Assembly (NCBI GenBank): GCA_029721515.1
Contig: CM056559.1
Coordinates: forward strand, 6,263,001-6,327,000
Direction: 5' to 3'
DNA from: Synanceia verrucosa
Lineage: Eukaryota > Chordata > Actinopteri > Perciformes > Synanceiidae
Length of the DNA: 64,000 nucleotides
A program made the position numbers and the translations under genes. Position 1 is the first letter of the stretch. Each line of letters starts with the position of its first letter. The notes beneath the pieces were generated by a model. That model saw nothing but the letters and a program-made list of their open reading frames with translations. It was not told the origin of the DNA and made no database searches. Shown here one piece after another: positions 1-12,498 of the stretch.

Positions 1-446
1 AAAACCTGTCTGTGTGATGAGACGGTAATGAGGCGCTCCAGCTTTAGCTTTAGCACAGACAAAACACAGAAAACATTCATACTTCAAGCTATTTTAAGCA
101 TATTTTGACATTCTTGAATATGGAAATGCATGGCAAAACAGAGTCAGATAATAATTCATGCTTTGCTGTACAATTACTCACACCTATTAATTGAACGATC
201 ATTTTGTTTTTTGTGGTGGGATAACTTGTGTCTAAGTTCCTTGTTTTTTCTATCAAGCAATTTAGTCTGAAATCCACTGACAAATAGTAGCATTAAATGT
301 TTATTTTTGATGCAGAACATGTAATGTTAGATTCTGAATCCTCTATGAATTTAAAGTATGTATATACTGCACATCTCTTTCACTGACAGACTCTGGAGTT
401 GGTGAAAATGTCTTGATTTTTCTGACAGTTCTTTGTTGTCCCTCAG
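1..446 (+). other. Intron preceding the terminal exon of the upstream gene
   Basis: AT-rich sequence with no convincing coding frame. It ends in the polypyrimidine tract and CAG used by the exon at 447. No repeat is recognised. Confidence 0.4.
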
Positions 447-600
447 CCTGGCTGATGCGTTGCTGTCAGAGGCCGTGGCAGACGTGGCAGCAGAGTTTCA
501 GGATGTTGTGGAGGAGTACGCCGAGGCCGTCTTCACCTCAGAATTTCTTCAGCCGACCCCTTCACCTCCTGCTGCGTCTGTGGCTATGGTCAGCCAGTAG
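447..600 (+). CDS. Terminal coding exon of an upstream gene, candidate KIAA0753/moonraker (partial)
   Basis: After a good acceptor (TTGTCCCTCAG) an open frame entered in split phase (one leading base) encodes 50 residues and ends at TAG 598-600. The peptide is acidic and alpha-helical in character (LADALLSEAVADVAAEF, then VVEEYAEAVFTSEF), with a Pro/Ser/Ala-rich tail. This looks like the C-terminal helix of a coiled-coil or centrosomal protein. I did not recognise the gene from the peptide alone. The name is inferred from gene order: in human, KIAA0753 lies just upstream of PITPNM3 on the same strand, as this exon does here. KIAA0753 (OFIP/moonraker) is a centriolar-satellite protein involved in ciliogenesis. 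Other exons would lie left of the window. That this is a real exon is fairly likely; the identity is moderate. Confidence 0.55.
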
Positions 601-3600
601 GAGGTTACAGCGTCATGGGTGTTCGTGTTTCTTTCAAATTACTATAATATGTTTTTTGTTTTAGTGGAAATTCTGCATTTTCAGACTTCAAAGGATGGAA
701 ATATCAAAAGATCCAAGGTCACTTTGATAATAGGACTATGATTACTTTCCATTTTTATAGTTTCACGGGCAGATGTCTCATTTTGCAATGAAACTCATTC
801 GTGTATGTGCTTATTTTTATATTTACAAAGATCTCTATTTAACAGAGATTGTAGATATTTTTTAATGAAGCTGCAGTAGACCTGGCTGTTGAGGTGCACA
901 GGGAGCATTAGTCACATTACTCTTTATGGTCCATCTGTATCTGTGATTGAATTCCACATGGAAAGTTAGTTTAGTCTAGATAAGCTTGCAGAGACCATTA
1001 CAACATTACAGAGGATTATAAGATTACCGCCCTCCCCTTGCATTTGGTTTAAATCTCCCTGAGGATTACTCACACTTTCTATTTCCACATTGGAATATGG
1101 AAATAAATGAATTGCATATGGTCCCTACCAAAATGAACAACATCATGTGTTTAATCTATTGTAAATTAATGTTTTAATGTCTAAATGAATGGCTCGAATG
1201 CAGCAAAATGCGTTATTTCCTCTCACTGGTAAACGTTCACAGAGCTACATAAAATATCTACAGCCCAAGTGATTCCTGCATAATAATGTTGAAAAGTGTT
1301 GATTCTGAAAGCAAAATAAACGGGACAGACTTGACAGACCAAGAATATGTCTGAGTCTCTAGAGAGCAACATGAAAGCCGTGCATCCAGAGCAGAGGGGA
1401 CACATCCAGATGTTGCTCTGGCCTGTGGGGGACCAGCCTTTGACAGCGGACATACAGTGACTGAATGAATTAGCTCACATTGAATCAGCTGCCTCTACTT
1501 TCTCTCAGGCTGCTGGCTTCTGCGTGGGCGTCTGAATACGTGCAGCTTTCACAGGCTTGAGCTCGGTTTCTTCCTCTCCATCCAGGGCAAACAGAAACCG
1601 GTCGGCTTAAAGCCTTCACACCAACACACGGAGCTGAGGTTCCTTTGACGTGGGCAAATGGGAAACTATTCTGTTAATTTAAAAATGCTAATTTCTAATC
1701 ATTCTTCATTGTTATAGTTCAGAAATTTCCAACGTGTCTGCCAGGAGGCATTTAAAGATAATGTATTTCCATTTCTGTCACCTCAGCAGGCAACAAACCA
1801 GAGAATCAGCACACTGCTTTATTTACTCTGAAATGTGTATTTCTTTATGCACAGCACTGTCATGTCTGTCACACAAGCATTCACAAACAGATGAATTAGC
1901 ACTAGTTTGCACATATTATAGTTTGGAATCACTTAGAGAGGTTTGACCTTGCTTTCAGCCAGCAAATACTCACCATGTGAGCTAATTTCACCACCGGTGG
2001 GGACACAGAAATGATTACAATATATTCACAATGCATTGAGAGAGGGCACTTTGCTGCACAGGTGCAACAAGACTGCTAACATTTTCAGCTGATGCTAAAC
2101 CAGACAGATATGAAATCTTGGGCTTATTGCTCATGCATTAGCTGTTCTCAAGCTCAAGCTTTGTGCAGCACAGTAGAAAGGATTCCCAAAGACACAATGC
2201 TGGACAAGGTCAATGATACACTGAGGTCAGAAGTCACCATCCAGATGCCCTGAGGACAGGAAGCTTCAATGAATGCATGAGTGCGTTTCCTCATAACAGC
2301 AGTTTTCATTATCTATACAAAGCTTTCAATTTGAAAGAGGGTCACAACAACCAAATGTAAATGTGTTCCTAAACGGCAGAAGTAGGAATATACCGTACGT
2401 AATGAGTTCCTGAGCCGTTATCACTCAACAGTCCCTGACTGTGAAGTGCAGGCTACTATCTCTGGTGTAAAAGAGTCATTGTAACAGAGGCTGAGAACTA
2501 TTTCAGTATAGTGAAAAAGTGAAATTATGTTTAAAGTGCTGAAGTCACAGAGCTTTTTCTGTTTCAGTAATTCATCTAAATTGTTTGTTCAGCCACAAGG
2601 TCGCTGAATCTTTTTCCCAGTCAGGAAGAAACAACAAATCTGCACTTCAGGTGCTAAATTCAGGTTTGCTGACTGCCAGTATTGTATTTGTGACTCTTTA
2701 ATAGCTCCCAAACAGCCCTATGTTGCTGAAACAGGTCTTGCCTTCATTTTCCAAAGAGCCCCACAGTGGTTATCTACCACCATAAACGTCCTTCTGTGTG
2801 CCTGCACTTTGTACTTTGTTTGTCCAGCCGTGGATGTGAGGATGGTTGCACTTTAAATCACAACAATAATCTGGGTTATTACCAGCCGAGACAGCAATGC
2901 TGGTATTGTTTTCACCTTGTGTGTCTGTGTGCGTCATCATGGCGAAATGTGGTCCCAGAGACCCCTAATGTTGCAGGCACTATCATGTTTGTGGACAGAT
3001 TTTACCAGGTGATAAAGCCTCACAGCTGTGTGAGACTCGGCCATGACACTTTACAGGCGGCTGGTTGAGATCAAAATGTCGGTTGAGTTTGAAGAACTAT
3101 ATGGTCCAAGCAAGGCTGCCAGAAGTAGGGGGGCTGGATAGCGACTGGTGGTCTTGATAGTAAGGACAAATTTAATTTATTTTTTTTTGCTTTTTGATGT
3201 TGGTGTAAAATCTCTTCTGATGTAGACATTCTGAGTTACGTCCTCACTGGCATGGAGAGAATTCTTCTTAGGAGAGAAATTCACATCAATTCAATTAGCC
3301 TTCAATGTTTTTTTTTTCACTGGGATCCAGTCAGTGCAGCCATTTGGTGTAATCACTGCTATCTGTCTTACTGGCTTCCTGGCCTTCAGGCTTTTTCCTA
3401 TTAGTTTTTCTCAGTGGGAGATCAGCTCGCAGTTCTGGGCCTGTAGTGTGTATTGTCACTGGCTTTCATGATAAATACAAATTGGCTGCATGTATTCCTC
3501 ATAGAGTTTGGTAATGTAGCGTAACCGGCTCTCAGATTGCAGGGCAATGGTTTGGCTATGGGCATTTTCCTCCATCGATATTCATTGTGTAGCTGCCAAA

Positions 3601-4560
3601 TGACGCCAGACTATCATTGTTGGACTGTGTGACCTTGTGTGTGGTCACATTCGAGGAGTGGAGGGATGAACGCAGCAGGTGCTACGTCATGGCTACATCA
3701 CCTACAATACTGTGTCCCATAAGCGTCAGTGAGAGAACCTATTTTGCACCGATTCAGGTCAAGTACTACAGTAGTGCAGGTCAAGAAGAGCTTAAAATGA
3801 ATTAGAGGCACCCATTAGGTAAAACATCTGTCACATTAGACCAGATCTCACAACTGGATTTAAAGGATTTAAAGCTGAGGGGTTGATTCATGATTCATAT
3901 GCCTCATTTCACGCAGAGTATGAGAAAAGGAATCAGCAGAGGTTTTATTTTGGTGGATTTTTTTGTTTTTTATTTTCAGGCGCTTCTTGATATTCTCTTC
4001 TGGGTGACTGCCCCTACCTGACCAAGTTGGCACCAGCTGCCTCAGTGATGGATGGTTGACAGGGGTGTTCGCTTTCACCCCTTCATCCTTAGTTTGCAGT
4101 GATTTAGTATCCGTCTACACAGATGGGAAAAAAAAAATCCCATGTGTGATTTTTAGCAATGCCTCATATTTTGTATTCTATGTAATTCTTCTAATTCCTT
4201 CTTCAGACATGATTTTACTGTCCTTTATATTGATTGTTTTATACATCCCAAAAGATATCATGATTACTTTAAGCCACTTTAAATGTGATGATCTGTGTAA
4301 TCACTGTACAGATGTATAAAGTATTATCCTTATCATCATCTTCACTCATTTTTACTGCCTCAAGGAAAGAGCCACACCCAGTACAACACATAGAGTCCAC
4401 GACAGGGACTATTTGTGTGGACTTCAACCTACTTTATGCTTAATATTCTGCCTTTAATATGTTTGTGCAGACATGATTCTGCTCTTGAGCTACTGATTCA
4501 GATGTTTAGGATAATTAAATGAGTCGTGCCAACATTGTTTTCCTTGCCCTGGGTCACTGG
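601..4560. other. 3' UTR and intergenic region between the upstream gene and pitpnm3
   Basis: No supportable exon. The beginning must hold the 3' UTR of the upstream gene. An AATAAA at about 1102 is one possible poly(A) signal, but others occur and none is decisive. The rest is unique-looking AT-rich DNA; the open frames here lack splice context or recognisable protein similarity. Confidence 0.4.
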
Positions 4561-4599
4561 AGTCTTCATTTAGGACAGCCTGTCTGACAGCAGAGAGCA

Positions 4600-5190
4600 C
4601 GGACGCCCTTCAGCAGCTGCAGCCGCGGACGTGCGCGCACCGCTGGAGGCAGTCGAGCTGCAGACCGGTTCGCGTTTGGAGCAACTCTGGTTCATGTTGG
4701 CGGTGGAGAAGGAGAGAGAGAGAGGGAGAGAGAGAGGTGCTGGGTGGGCATGATGACATGTGAGCCAAGTCTGCACAGATACAACACATACCCAAAGTAT
4801 GTCTGCGGCATGGGCGGGCCGAAGCGCTCACAGACTTGACTCAGGTGAATGAGCACAGCTTTAATTTGATTCTCCCTCCTCTCCACAGTGAGAGGAGACC
4901 GACACGGCAGCTGTAGTTTGCCGTGTCTGCTGCTGCTTCTTCCCGCGTCAAAGGTGCCAGCAGGCGGCAGAGGGACGGAGCCAGAGCCGCTGCTCAATTA
5001 ACTATCCGACGAAACGTCATTGAGGGACCGCAGAGGTACGGCCTGGGACACGCTGGAGAGGACACGATGTCAAAGGAGACGAGAGGAAAAGGTGAGCAGG
5101 AACCACATGCATGGTCTCGTGCTAACAGGTTGACCGTCGCGTCTCGCGCTGCTGCATGTTTGCGCGCACAACCGCAGAGATGGAGGCGAT
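4600..5190 (+). promoter_or_regulatory. pitpnm3: CpG-rich promoter / 5' UTR region of pitpnm3
   Basis: CpG dinucleotides and GC content rise sharply here against the AT-rich surroundings (for example CCGCGGACGTGCGCGCACC near 4622-4640) and fall again soon after the exon 1 donor. A (GA)n tract lies at about 4711-4737. The transcription start cannot be fixed from sequence. A possible acceptor (CTCCTCTCCACAG) ends at 4888, so part of the 5' UTR could be a separate exon. The initiator ATG at 5067 has A at -3 and G at -1. Confidence 0.6.
5067..5091 (+). CDS. pitpnm3: pitpnm3 exon 1 (residues 1-8, start codon)
   Basis: ATG at 5067 opens MSKETRGK and the exon ends after one base of codon 9 at the donor G|GTGAGC. 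It joins in phase to exon 2, and the short basic N-terminus parallels that of human PITPNM3. It is the first ATG after the in-frame TAG at 4914-4916. The frame between is open for about 50 codons, so a non-ATG extension (GTG at 4923) cannot be excluded but is not needed. Confidence 0.8.
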
Positions 5191-5228
5191 CTGTAGGAAT
5201 GTGAGACGGTCTGAAAACAGTCCGGTGA

Positions 5229-5477
5229 CCTGTCCCTGAACCTGTCTGTCCCTTCAGCCGTCTGTCCCTACTGTACGCCTGTCTGTCCTTATACCTGTCT
5301 GTCCCTACACTTGTCTGTCCCTGAACCTGTCTGTCCTTACGCCTGTCTGTTCCTGAGCCTCTCTGTCCCTGAACCTGTCTGTCCCTACACCTGTCTGTCT
5401 CTGAACCTCTCTGTCCCTGAACCTGTTTGTCCCTACACCTGTCTGTCCCTACACCTGTCTTTACACCTGTCCATCTG
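5229..5477 (+). repeat. Minisatellite, about 16-bp unit
   Basis: Roughly fifteen degenerate copies of CCTGTCTGTCCCTACA / CCTGTCTGTCCCTGAA in tandem, starting about 140 bp after the exon 1 donor. The run gives an artificial repetitive open frame (PEPVCPYTCLSL-like) that is not a gene. Confidence 0.9.
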
Positions 5478-6039
5478 TCCTTTCTGTCCTCTGTGTGACT
5501 GTGTTAAAATGAAATGTGTCCCCTCAGACGCTGCAGGGTCAAATGGACAAAAATCAGGACTAAATGTTGCTGAGCTTTGCCCTGCAGTCATACCTGGCAG
5601 GTGACACTATTTTTAGCTGCACCCAGCCTTAATAAAATTCAAGATGTGAGCATATAGTAGACCCCAAAATAAAAAAAACGTATTCTGTTTTACTCTTGTA
5701 TCACAAAATAAGTCAGAAAACAAATATCCATAAGGTTAACCCAGGTGAGGTGAATATGACAGGAGTTCCGTGCAGGCTGTTTTTCATGCAGCTCATGTGA
5801 TTGTTAAATTGAGTATGAGGTATGTGGGGCCTCTGAGGTTGTGACGTTTCTGTAACATAAAATGTCTCTTGTTTGTTGAAAAAGTTCCTGCTGCAAATAT
5901 GACACCTGTTTTCTATAATTTGATGCCAATTTTCAGACTTTGATCAGCTCATAAGACTACTGATGTGTTTTGTTTTACAGATGAACCTGTGTGTAAAAAG
6001 TGTTAATCATACTGGCTATAGCATCAGGGTAGCATTGGT

Positions 6040-6265
6040 ACTGGTCTGACTTCCTGCAGCCAGAGGTCTTGGGTTTATTTCCTTGTGTTGTCATGCATCT
6101 CTGCTTTGCTGTGGAGCCTTTGAGCAAGTCATTGAATCTCTCCCAGCTTCAGGCTTGCTGTTCTGCAGGAATATGTGGCGTTTGTGCTCTGCCCTTTTCA
6201 ACAAGGCGAGAGTGGAAAGAGAATTTCCCTGCAGGGATCAATATAATATCAGATCATTATTACTC
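6040..6265 (+). repeat. Dispersed SINE/LINE-tail-like fragment
   Basis: Contains phrases typical of fish interspersed repeats: a B-box-like segment near 6069, 'ctttgagcaagtcattgaat', and the tail motif 'tttccctgcagggatcaata'. Assignment to a family needs a repeat library. Confidence 0.4.
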
Positions 6266-6943
6266 TCAGTGGCGACAATAAGTGTCACAATAGAGAGGGG
6301 ATTTTATTCAGTGTGGTTTGGGCTTTAACATATTGCTATCTGAATTTGGAACCTCGACAGAGACGAGGGTGCCGTGACATACAAAGTGGAACGTCTTTAA
6401 AATGGAATATAAATAATACAAGATGTTGATTCAGTCCAGGCTGAGATCAGGAGTTGTATTAACCTATTAAATCTCCATTTTTGGAGGATGTATTTTCTGT
6501 ATCTGCTAGTTCCCACACTTCATTGTAATGATGCATGCTGCTTTCACTGGGTGAATTATTTCAACCAAAGACACAATGTGTTTATGGCTGCTCCATTATA
6601 ATTGAGGGGAATTAATCTGGGGTTCTGCATCATTTTGCATATTTACATGTGTGGAAAAAAAGGTTGTTTGTGACTCCAGAGGGAGCTGTGTGAAAAATTG
6701 ATGAATTGCCCCAAGTAACATAACATGAGTCAGCATTGATCCAGGCTGAAGACAGCCTGGAAAAAAATATGTGGATGTGAGTTCATCAGATTTCTGCTCC
6801 TCATTTCTGATCGGTACAACATTAACTGGTAGTAGCAAAACATATGCCAATTTGTGACCGTGCTTTTGGTTGTATAATTGCACTCTGGGTAATATAGGCT
6901 CTAGGTTCTTGACAACGAAGAGGTATGCATGTTATTGATGTAA

Positions 6944-7334
6944 TAATGAGTCAAAGTGGTTTTTCAGCAGTGGGTCGCTGATCGCAGTGTCCGACCTGCA
7001 AATAATTTTGGGGCTTCTGGGAGATGTAGTCGGAGCATAAAGAGACAGTATACGCCATGGCAGGAAGTGGAGACGATCACGATTAGAGAGCAAAACGGAC
7101 GGATTCTGGACAAAAAGTGTCATTTTTGGTGAGAGTGGCCTCTACTCTACCTCTGAAAAAACAAGGATGGAACAAGGTAAAAATTTTCATGATGCGATTC
7201 TTTCATTTGAGCTATTCAGTGTTTTCAGAGTCATAGTACAAAATATTCTGTGCGTCTTGAAATATGACTCAAAATGGCCAAAAACACTGGCACAAGGCAC
7301 TTTCAGTTTTATAAATGGATGGCACTCAATGAGT
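6944..7334 (-). mobile_element. TTAA-type MITE copy 1 (reverse orientation)
   Basis: The reverse complement of this stretch aligns with the elements at 10550-11010 and 40613-41048 over most of their length. Shared segments include 'ttttggggcttctgggag', 'gtggcctctactctacctc', 'caaatgaaag' (reverse complement) and 'atggcactcaatgagtttaa'. The right edge ends at TTAA 7335-7338; the left edge is eroded. It has no coding capacity beyond chance frames. Confidence 0.7.
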
Positions 7335-8499
7335 TTAAAAGTTGATATCTCTGATTTTGCTGTAACACAATATTGTGGTCATTTTTTAAACGTTTTAAGT
7401 TATAGGAGTGTGGTGGTTTCTTTTAAGAAATGCTGGCAGTGTTGCTGGAATTTGAAATACTGGCAGCACAGCAAACATGAGGCACACTGCAATGAAAGGG
7501 TTAATAAAACAGAATGGGAATAAATGCAAGATGCTGAAAATTATTTTCTGAAACTGAAACCACAGATGTTTTGTATAAATATGCAGCCTCTATGTCACTA
7601 AGAGTTTGTTCCACTCTAGAAATCGTCATATTTTTAGCTGACAACCTCACAAGACAAATCAGACATCTGCAACTGGATGTCATCTCCAGTTAATCTTAAT
7701 TATATTGCACTGAGCCTCACCGTAAAATTCACTCATAAGGGAAACTACACTCTGAGGTCTTCCATTATCTCAGCCCAGCTCTATAAAATCATGTGACCCC
7801 TGTGACGCTCCAGCAGGCCGGTGGCAGATTGAGACCAGCGTTCAGTATGTGTGGGTTAACTGGTGGTCGTGCATATCTCAAGCATGCCGTGCATCTGTTT
7901 TCATGAAATATCGCTTGACCTTGGCTCACAGTAGAACTTGTGAAGTAGAGCGGTTCTCGTTGAAGCATTGTTCTTCAAAGTCCTGCCAACATCGACAGGG
8001 CACACTTTTTAATTTCACCACTTTCACTTACGCATGCAGATTTTATCTTTGTCAATTTCAATCTCATAAGAGAGCTGCAAGGGACTCTTATTTCTAATTT
8101 AAGCGTTCTCTCTTGGCTCAATTGAGAGCTAAATCTGCACTATTATGTAGGGCAGGGGCTGTAAAATTAAAGGCAGGGATAATATAGGAGTGCTGTATAT
8201 ATTATTTCATCATTAAAGTATGACAGACAAGTTTTTTTATGGACAATCCAAGCTGTGCAGTTTGCAGTGCCTTTTCCTCAGCTTCTCCAGAAACAATGGC
8301 TTAGTGCCCAGATTCACAGACTGACTATTAAAACAGAAGAGAGTCCCCAGTTTTTATCATAAAAATATTGAAAGATAATTTGAGCAATAAGGACTTATTA
8401 ATAAGGTTTAGGAATTATGACGTCTGTGCTGAGGAAAGCCTCAGTCTTCACTATCATAGTCATTTTAGGCATGCTAAGTGGCGTTGCTCAAGGGATGAG

Positions 8500-8592
8500 A
8501 AGTCAGGTTAAGTTTAATTGATATAGTGCTAAATCACAATAGGTGTTATGTCATGACACTTCTCACATTGAGCATGAACACGTCAATCATTT
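8500..8592. repeat. Dispersed fish repeat fragment
   Basis: The phrase 'aatatagtgctaaatcac'-like followed by a 'cacttctcacattgagca' segment resembles the widespread fish repeat whose consensus contains a 'tagcgccaaatcacaac' core. It is degenerate; a library search is needed. Confidence 0.35.
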
Positions 8593-8634
8593 GGTTGGTC
8601 AAACACTTAGGTAAACATGGGGAAGGGTTGCATG

Positions 8635-9061
8635 TAGGGCTGTGCGATATTACATATATATCGTAGTGCGGTATAAAAGTCTCAACGTCGGAATGACCAT
8701 TGGATAATCCAAATGTATCATGAGAGTTCAAAACATGTTCATTGTATGAAGCATAGACTTAATGGTGTGGAGGCTAATATAACTGCAGCAACGTAGCATT
8801 TTTACTGGTTTGCGGCAGTAGCTCAGTAGTAAACAGAGGTAAAGCAGCATGGAGGATGTGGTGTTGCGTGTGAATGATGCCTGCAGTAAGTTATTGGCGA
8901 TCAAAACACATCTTTATTCCCAGACAAAGAGCATAGTAAAAGTACAGCTCAAACATAGCTGGACTTCCGTTTGGTAAGTAAATAAGCCTTCATTCATTGT
9001 TATCGGGATATAAAATTGGCTATATCAAGATATAAAATTTTGTCCATATCGCACAGCTCTA
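8635..9061. mobile_element. Non-autonomous hAT-like MITE with perfect 8-bp TSD
   Basis: The left end TAGGGCTGTGCGATAT and right end ATATCGCACAGCTCTA are inverted repeats differing at one position over 16 bp. The 8-bp duplication GTTGCATG flanks the element exactly (8627-8634 and 9062-9069). An 8-bp TSD with TAGRGCTG ends is characteristic of the hAT superfamily. The 427-bp interior has no transposase frame, so movement would need enzyme supplied in trans. Confidence 0.9.
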
Positions 9062-10549
9062 GTTGCATGTTGTGCATACATTCATTGTCCCTAATAACTT
9101 TCTTGATCCTTTGATTTTTACCACTACTACTAAGTCTGAGTTTTGATTTATACTGTTAAATTTCCCAGTGCACTGATATCCATGATTTCCCTCTTGGGCC
9201 ATCATGAGGTTGGGGTTTGTGGATACACTTATGCATGAATATGAATAAGCTGGTAAACAGTATCTGTATATTAGCAGATGCTCAACTGTAGCTGCACTTT
9301 GCTTCTCATTCAATCATCTTCACAGCAGCGCAGTTTAAGCTGCTGGTAGTGGAATTCAAACTATCGACCTCTTTATTTACACGGCTGTTTCTCTGTCCTC
9401 CTTCCACTCCGTTCAATGAGCTGCAGCACAGGTCTCATGCTGCCAGATATCCTTAGGAAAAGAACTTATGCTTTTCTAATCACCCTTTGTCATCCTCCAC
9501 TCCCCAGAGAATGACTGTTTGTCCTCCCTAAAGGCTTCACAAACCATTTCAGCCTTCAGTGTGAGGCACCACACCTCTGAGGATTTTGTATTTGATAAAA
9601 CTGGATCAGTCTGAAGAGCTGTTTTGTTTTTTCATTTGCTGTCCAAATAAAATAAATGGGTAGCCTACCTGCTGTTTTGCTGAAAATCAGCATCAAGCTA
9701 AAAATAGGGCTGAAGGATGCTGATGAACACTCTCTCTTTTTCTCTCTGCTTCCTTCTGTTTCTCTTTGAAGGGGAATAGTGAATGCTGCCAGTATTTTAC
9801 TGCTGAATCTATCACGTTTGTTATAACAGGGAATAGACTGCTGACACATTTCTACAAAAAATTATTTTATTTGATGCTGTCAGCGATTACCCAACCCCAG
9901 TTCCTGTCACTCTGTTTAAGCCATGATGCATGCTTTAATATATTGTATCGTACTGCAGCAGCTTGCTGGGTTGTCGTCCTGGCAAACGGTCCCCAGACAG
10001 CCTGCTCAACAAGCCGCACCACAGTGTTCTCTGAAATCTACAGAGGTGTGTGCTAATACATTCAGCCCGTGACCTCTGTTATTTTATTTGATCATACAAA
10101 ACAGTGCTAATTTATATTTAATAGGTGTTTGTCATGGGGAAGCACACTGGGTCTGTGTCGGGGAGCAGCTGATCACAATGCACACAGCAGCTGGCCTGCC
10201 GCTATTTGAGGTCGCAGACAAGGCGGTGGCAGGAGACCGTCTCACCTGGAGCCGGGCACCAGTCGACTCGTTGTTTGCCACGGCCAAATGTCTTGACGTC
10301 ACGGTGCTGTCTGAATACAGAGAGGAAGGCAGAAACAGCGTTTTGTGTCTTGCTGTCGGTGAATCACAGATTTCTGGTAATGAAGAAGCTCTCAGACTGT
10401 AAATGGGCTTTTTGATTTCACCCAGCTCTTTATTCTAGACTGGTAGTGCACTCACTAGTGTGGAGTGATTTAGATACGTTCAGTTCAGCTAAATTACACT
10501 GATGGATGATTAATTGGAAGCACCCAGTTACTCAAAAACTACTTTTTAA

Positions 10550-11012
10550 ACTCATTCAGTGCCAGCCCTTTTTTAAAAATAAAAGTGCCTTGTGCCAGCG
10601 TTTTTAGCCATTTTGAGTCATCTTTCATGATACACAGAATATTTCATACTATGACTCTGAAAACACAGAATAGTTCAAATGAAAGAAGAGACTCTCTGTT
10701 TCATCATGAAAAAAACATTTGTTTTTACCTTGTTCCATTCTTGTTTCATCAGAGGTAGAGGCCACTTTGACCAAAATCACCTCATTTTGTCCAGATTCTG
10801 TTTGTTTTTCTCTCTATCTCGATCGTCTCGTGGTGTATACTGTCGCTTTATGCTCCAACTACAAATCCCAGAAGCCCCAAAATTACTCATAGGCTGTGTG
10901 AGAGTGCTCTTTTGTCCCTACTGCCGAAAAAAAGGAAATACATATTCGTTTATGGCACTCAAGCATTATATTTTAAACGGCGTACATATAGGTCTTTGGC
11001 ACTCAAAGCGGT
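10550..11012 (+). mobile_element. TTAA-type MITE copy 2
   Basis: The same family as 40613-41048 in the same orientation. It starts just after TTAA (10546-10549) with CTCATTCAGTGCCAGC and ends in a TIR-like GGCACTCAAAG at about 10999-11009. The right end appears twice (also GGCACTCAAG near 10954), suggesting a small insertion or duplication. No transposase is encoded. Confidence 0.75.
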
Positions 11013-12498
11013 AATGATGGTCAATATTCAGCCAACTATGTGCTATGTAAAGATATAGAGGGATAATGTCAATCTGAGCAGAGAATGGTCTGTAAGCTGA
11101 GCTTCTATGTGCTTTATTGACATCGCCGTGCCTCGTGCCACACTGACTAGCTCACAGCCGCCTCTCACTGCGAGAGATCTCATGTGGAGGTCACACCTTG
11201 TAACACCTTCCTGACAAGCAAGCGACAAAGCAATGTTCTCCGAAACTATGGAGCAGTGAATGGAAAATGTCTGCTTTTCCATCTGTCTGCATAGGTGGAA
11301 AATGTAGTCCACGTACATGTAATTAGTTGGAAAAACATCAATGATAGCTTTCAAGCCGTGTTTCCAAATTCTCTTTATTTATGAAAATTATGGTTAGAAA
11401 TTATAGTCTCCTCATCAGAAAGCTACAATGAACTGACTCATCCAGTGTGTATCCAATTTAAAATCACAAGAGCATGCCGTTAATAAATTAACCCCTTCAC
11501 ATGCAGCCATCCTCAGGCTGGACTTACAATACTGTATGAGGGCATCACCGCTAGCAACGGTGGTCGTCATCTAGCGGCGCAGCAGTCCATTAACAGTCAA
11601 TACAAGTGCCGATCTGTGTAGCTGCAGTGCAGATAAAAAGCATCCAGGATTTTAATGTCTGGAAAGGTGAAGCAGTGATTGATTTAACATTTCTGAGGTG
11701 GGATCGATCTCCTCAATGCCTCTCATTGGTTGTTGAGATTGATTTTAACTTTGTGTTGAAATGAGGTTTAATTAAATTAGAAGACACGCTATTAATAGCT
11801 ACTTCCAGCTCACAGAGGACCATGCAGACTTCTCTTTATTGTTTACCTTGTATGAATGACAGGACGATCACTGTGTCATAAACACAGAGTCACAGTCTTT
11901 TTCTGTCTCTCGTTGTCACGTCTAGTCAGGTGCGATTTTCATCTTTACTGGGACAAGTGAGAACTTCTCATTTCCTCCCCTCTCTCCATGTGCAGGAGAA
12001 AAAGCATTATTGAATTGGTAGATATCACACATACATATCTGGTGTGGTAGTTTGTCTAATATTCACTCAGAAGTTGTTTGCATCATCACACCATCGCTTA
12101 TGACCCGCTAGCTCTTTTGGGCGCTGTTAGTTGCTCAGACTTCCTTGAATATGAAATGCTGCTAATTACAAAATGAGGAGATTGGCACTCTCTGAGCTTA
12201 CAGACCATCTGGGTTGGAGAGGAGAGGGGAATGAGAGATGAAGCTCCAGCATGAAGAAATTCCTCGAGGACAGTAGCAACTGATCAAAAGCAGATTCGTC
12301 CTATGAGGTTGTCCTCTATGCTGGGGGCTCCCTCATTATCTTCATAACCCTGAGCACTTTATGAATACCTTCTTCAAGCTCACATTGAAGCAACTTTACA
12401 GATAAAATTTGAATAGTTTGGTCTTAAATACACTTTATAAGCATATGAACCCCAAGGAGGACTCAATTGGCAGCAGTGGACTGGTTTTCTGGCATTAA

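Noticed and set aside
5311..5604. Repetitive protein frame (PEPVCPYTCLSL repeats)
   Set aside because: Translation of a minisatellite within intron 1.
10088..10402. 104-codon plus-strand frame with coding-like composition
   Set aside because: No family recognised, lies in intron 1 with no splice partner that fits the pitpnm3 frame; could be re-examined with transcripts.
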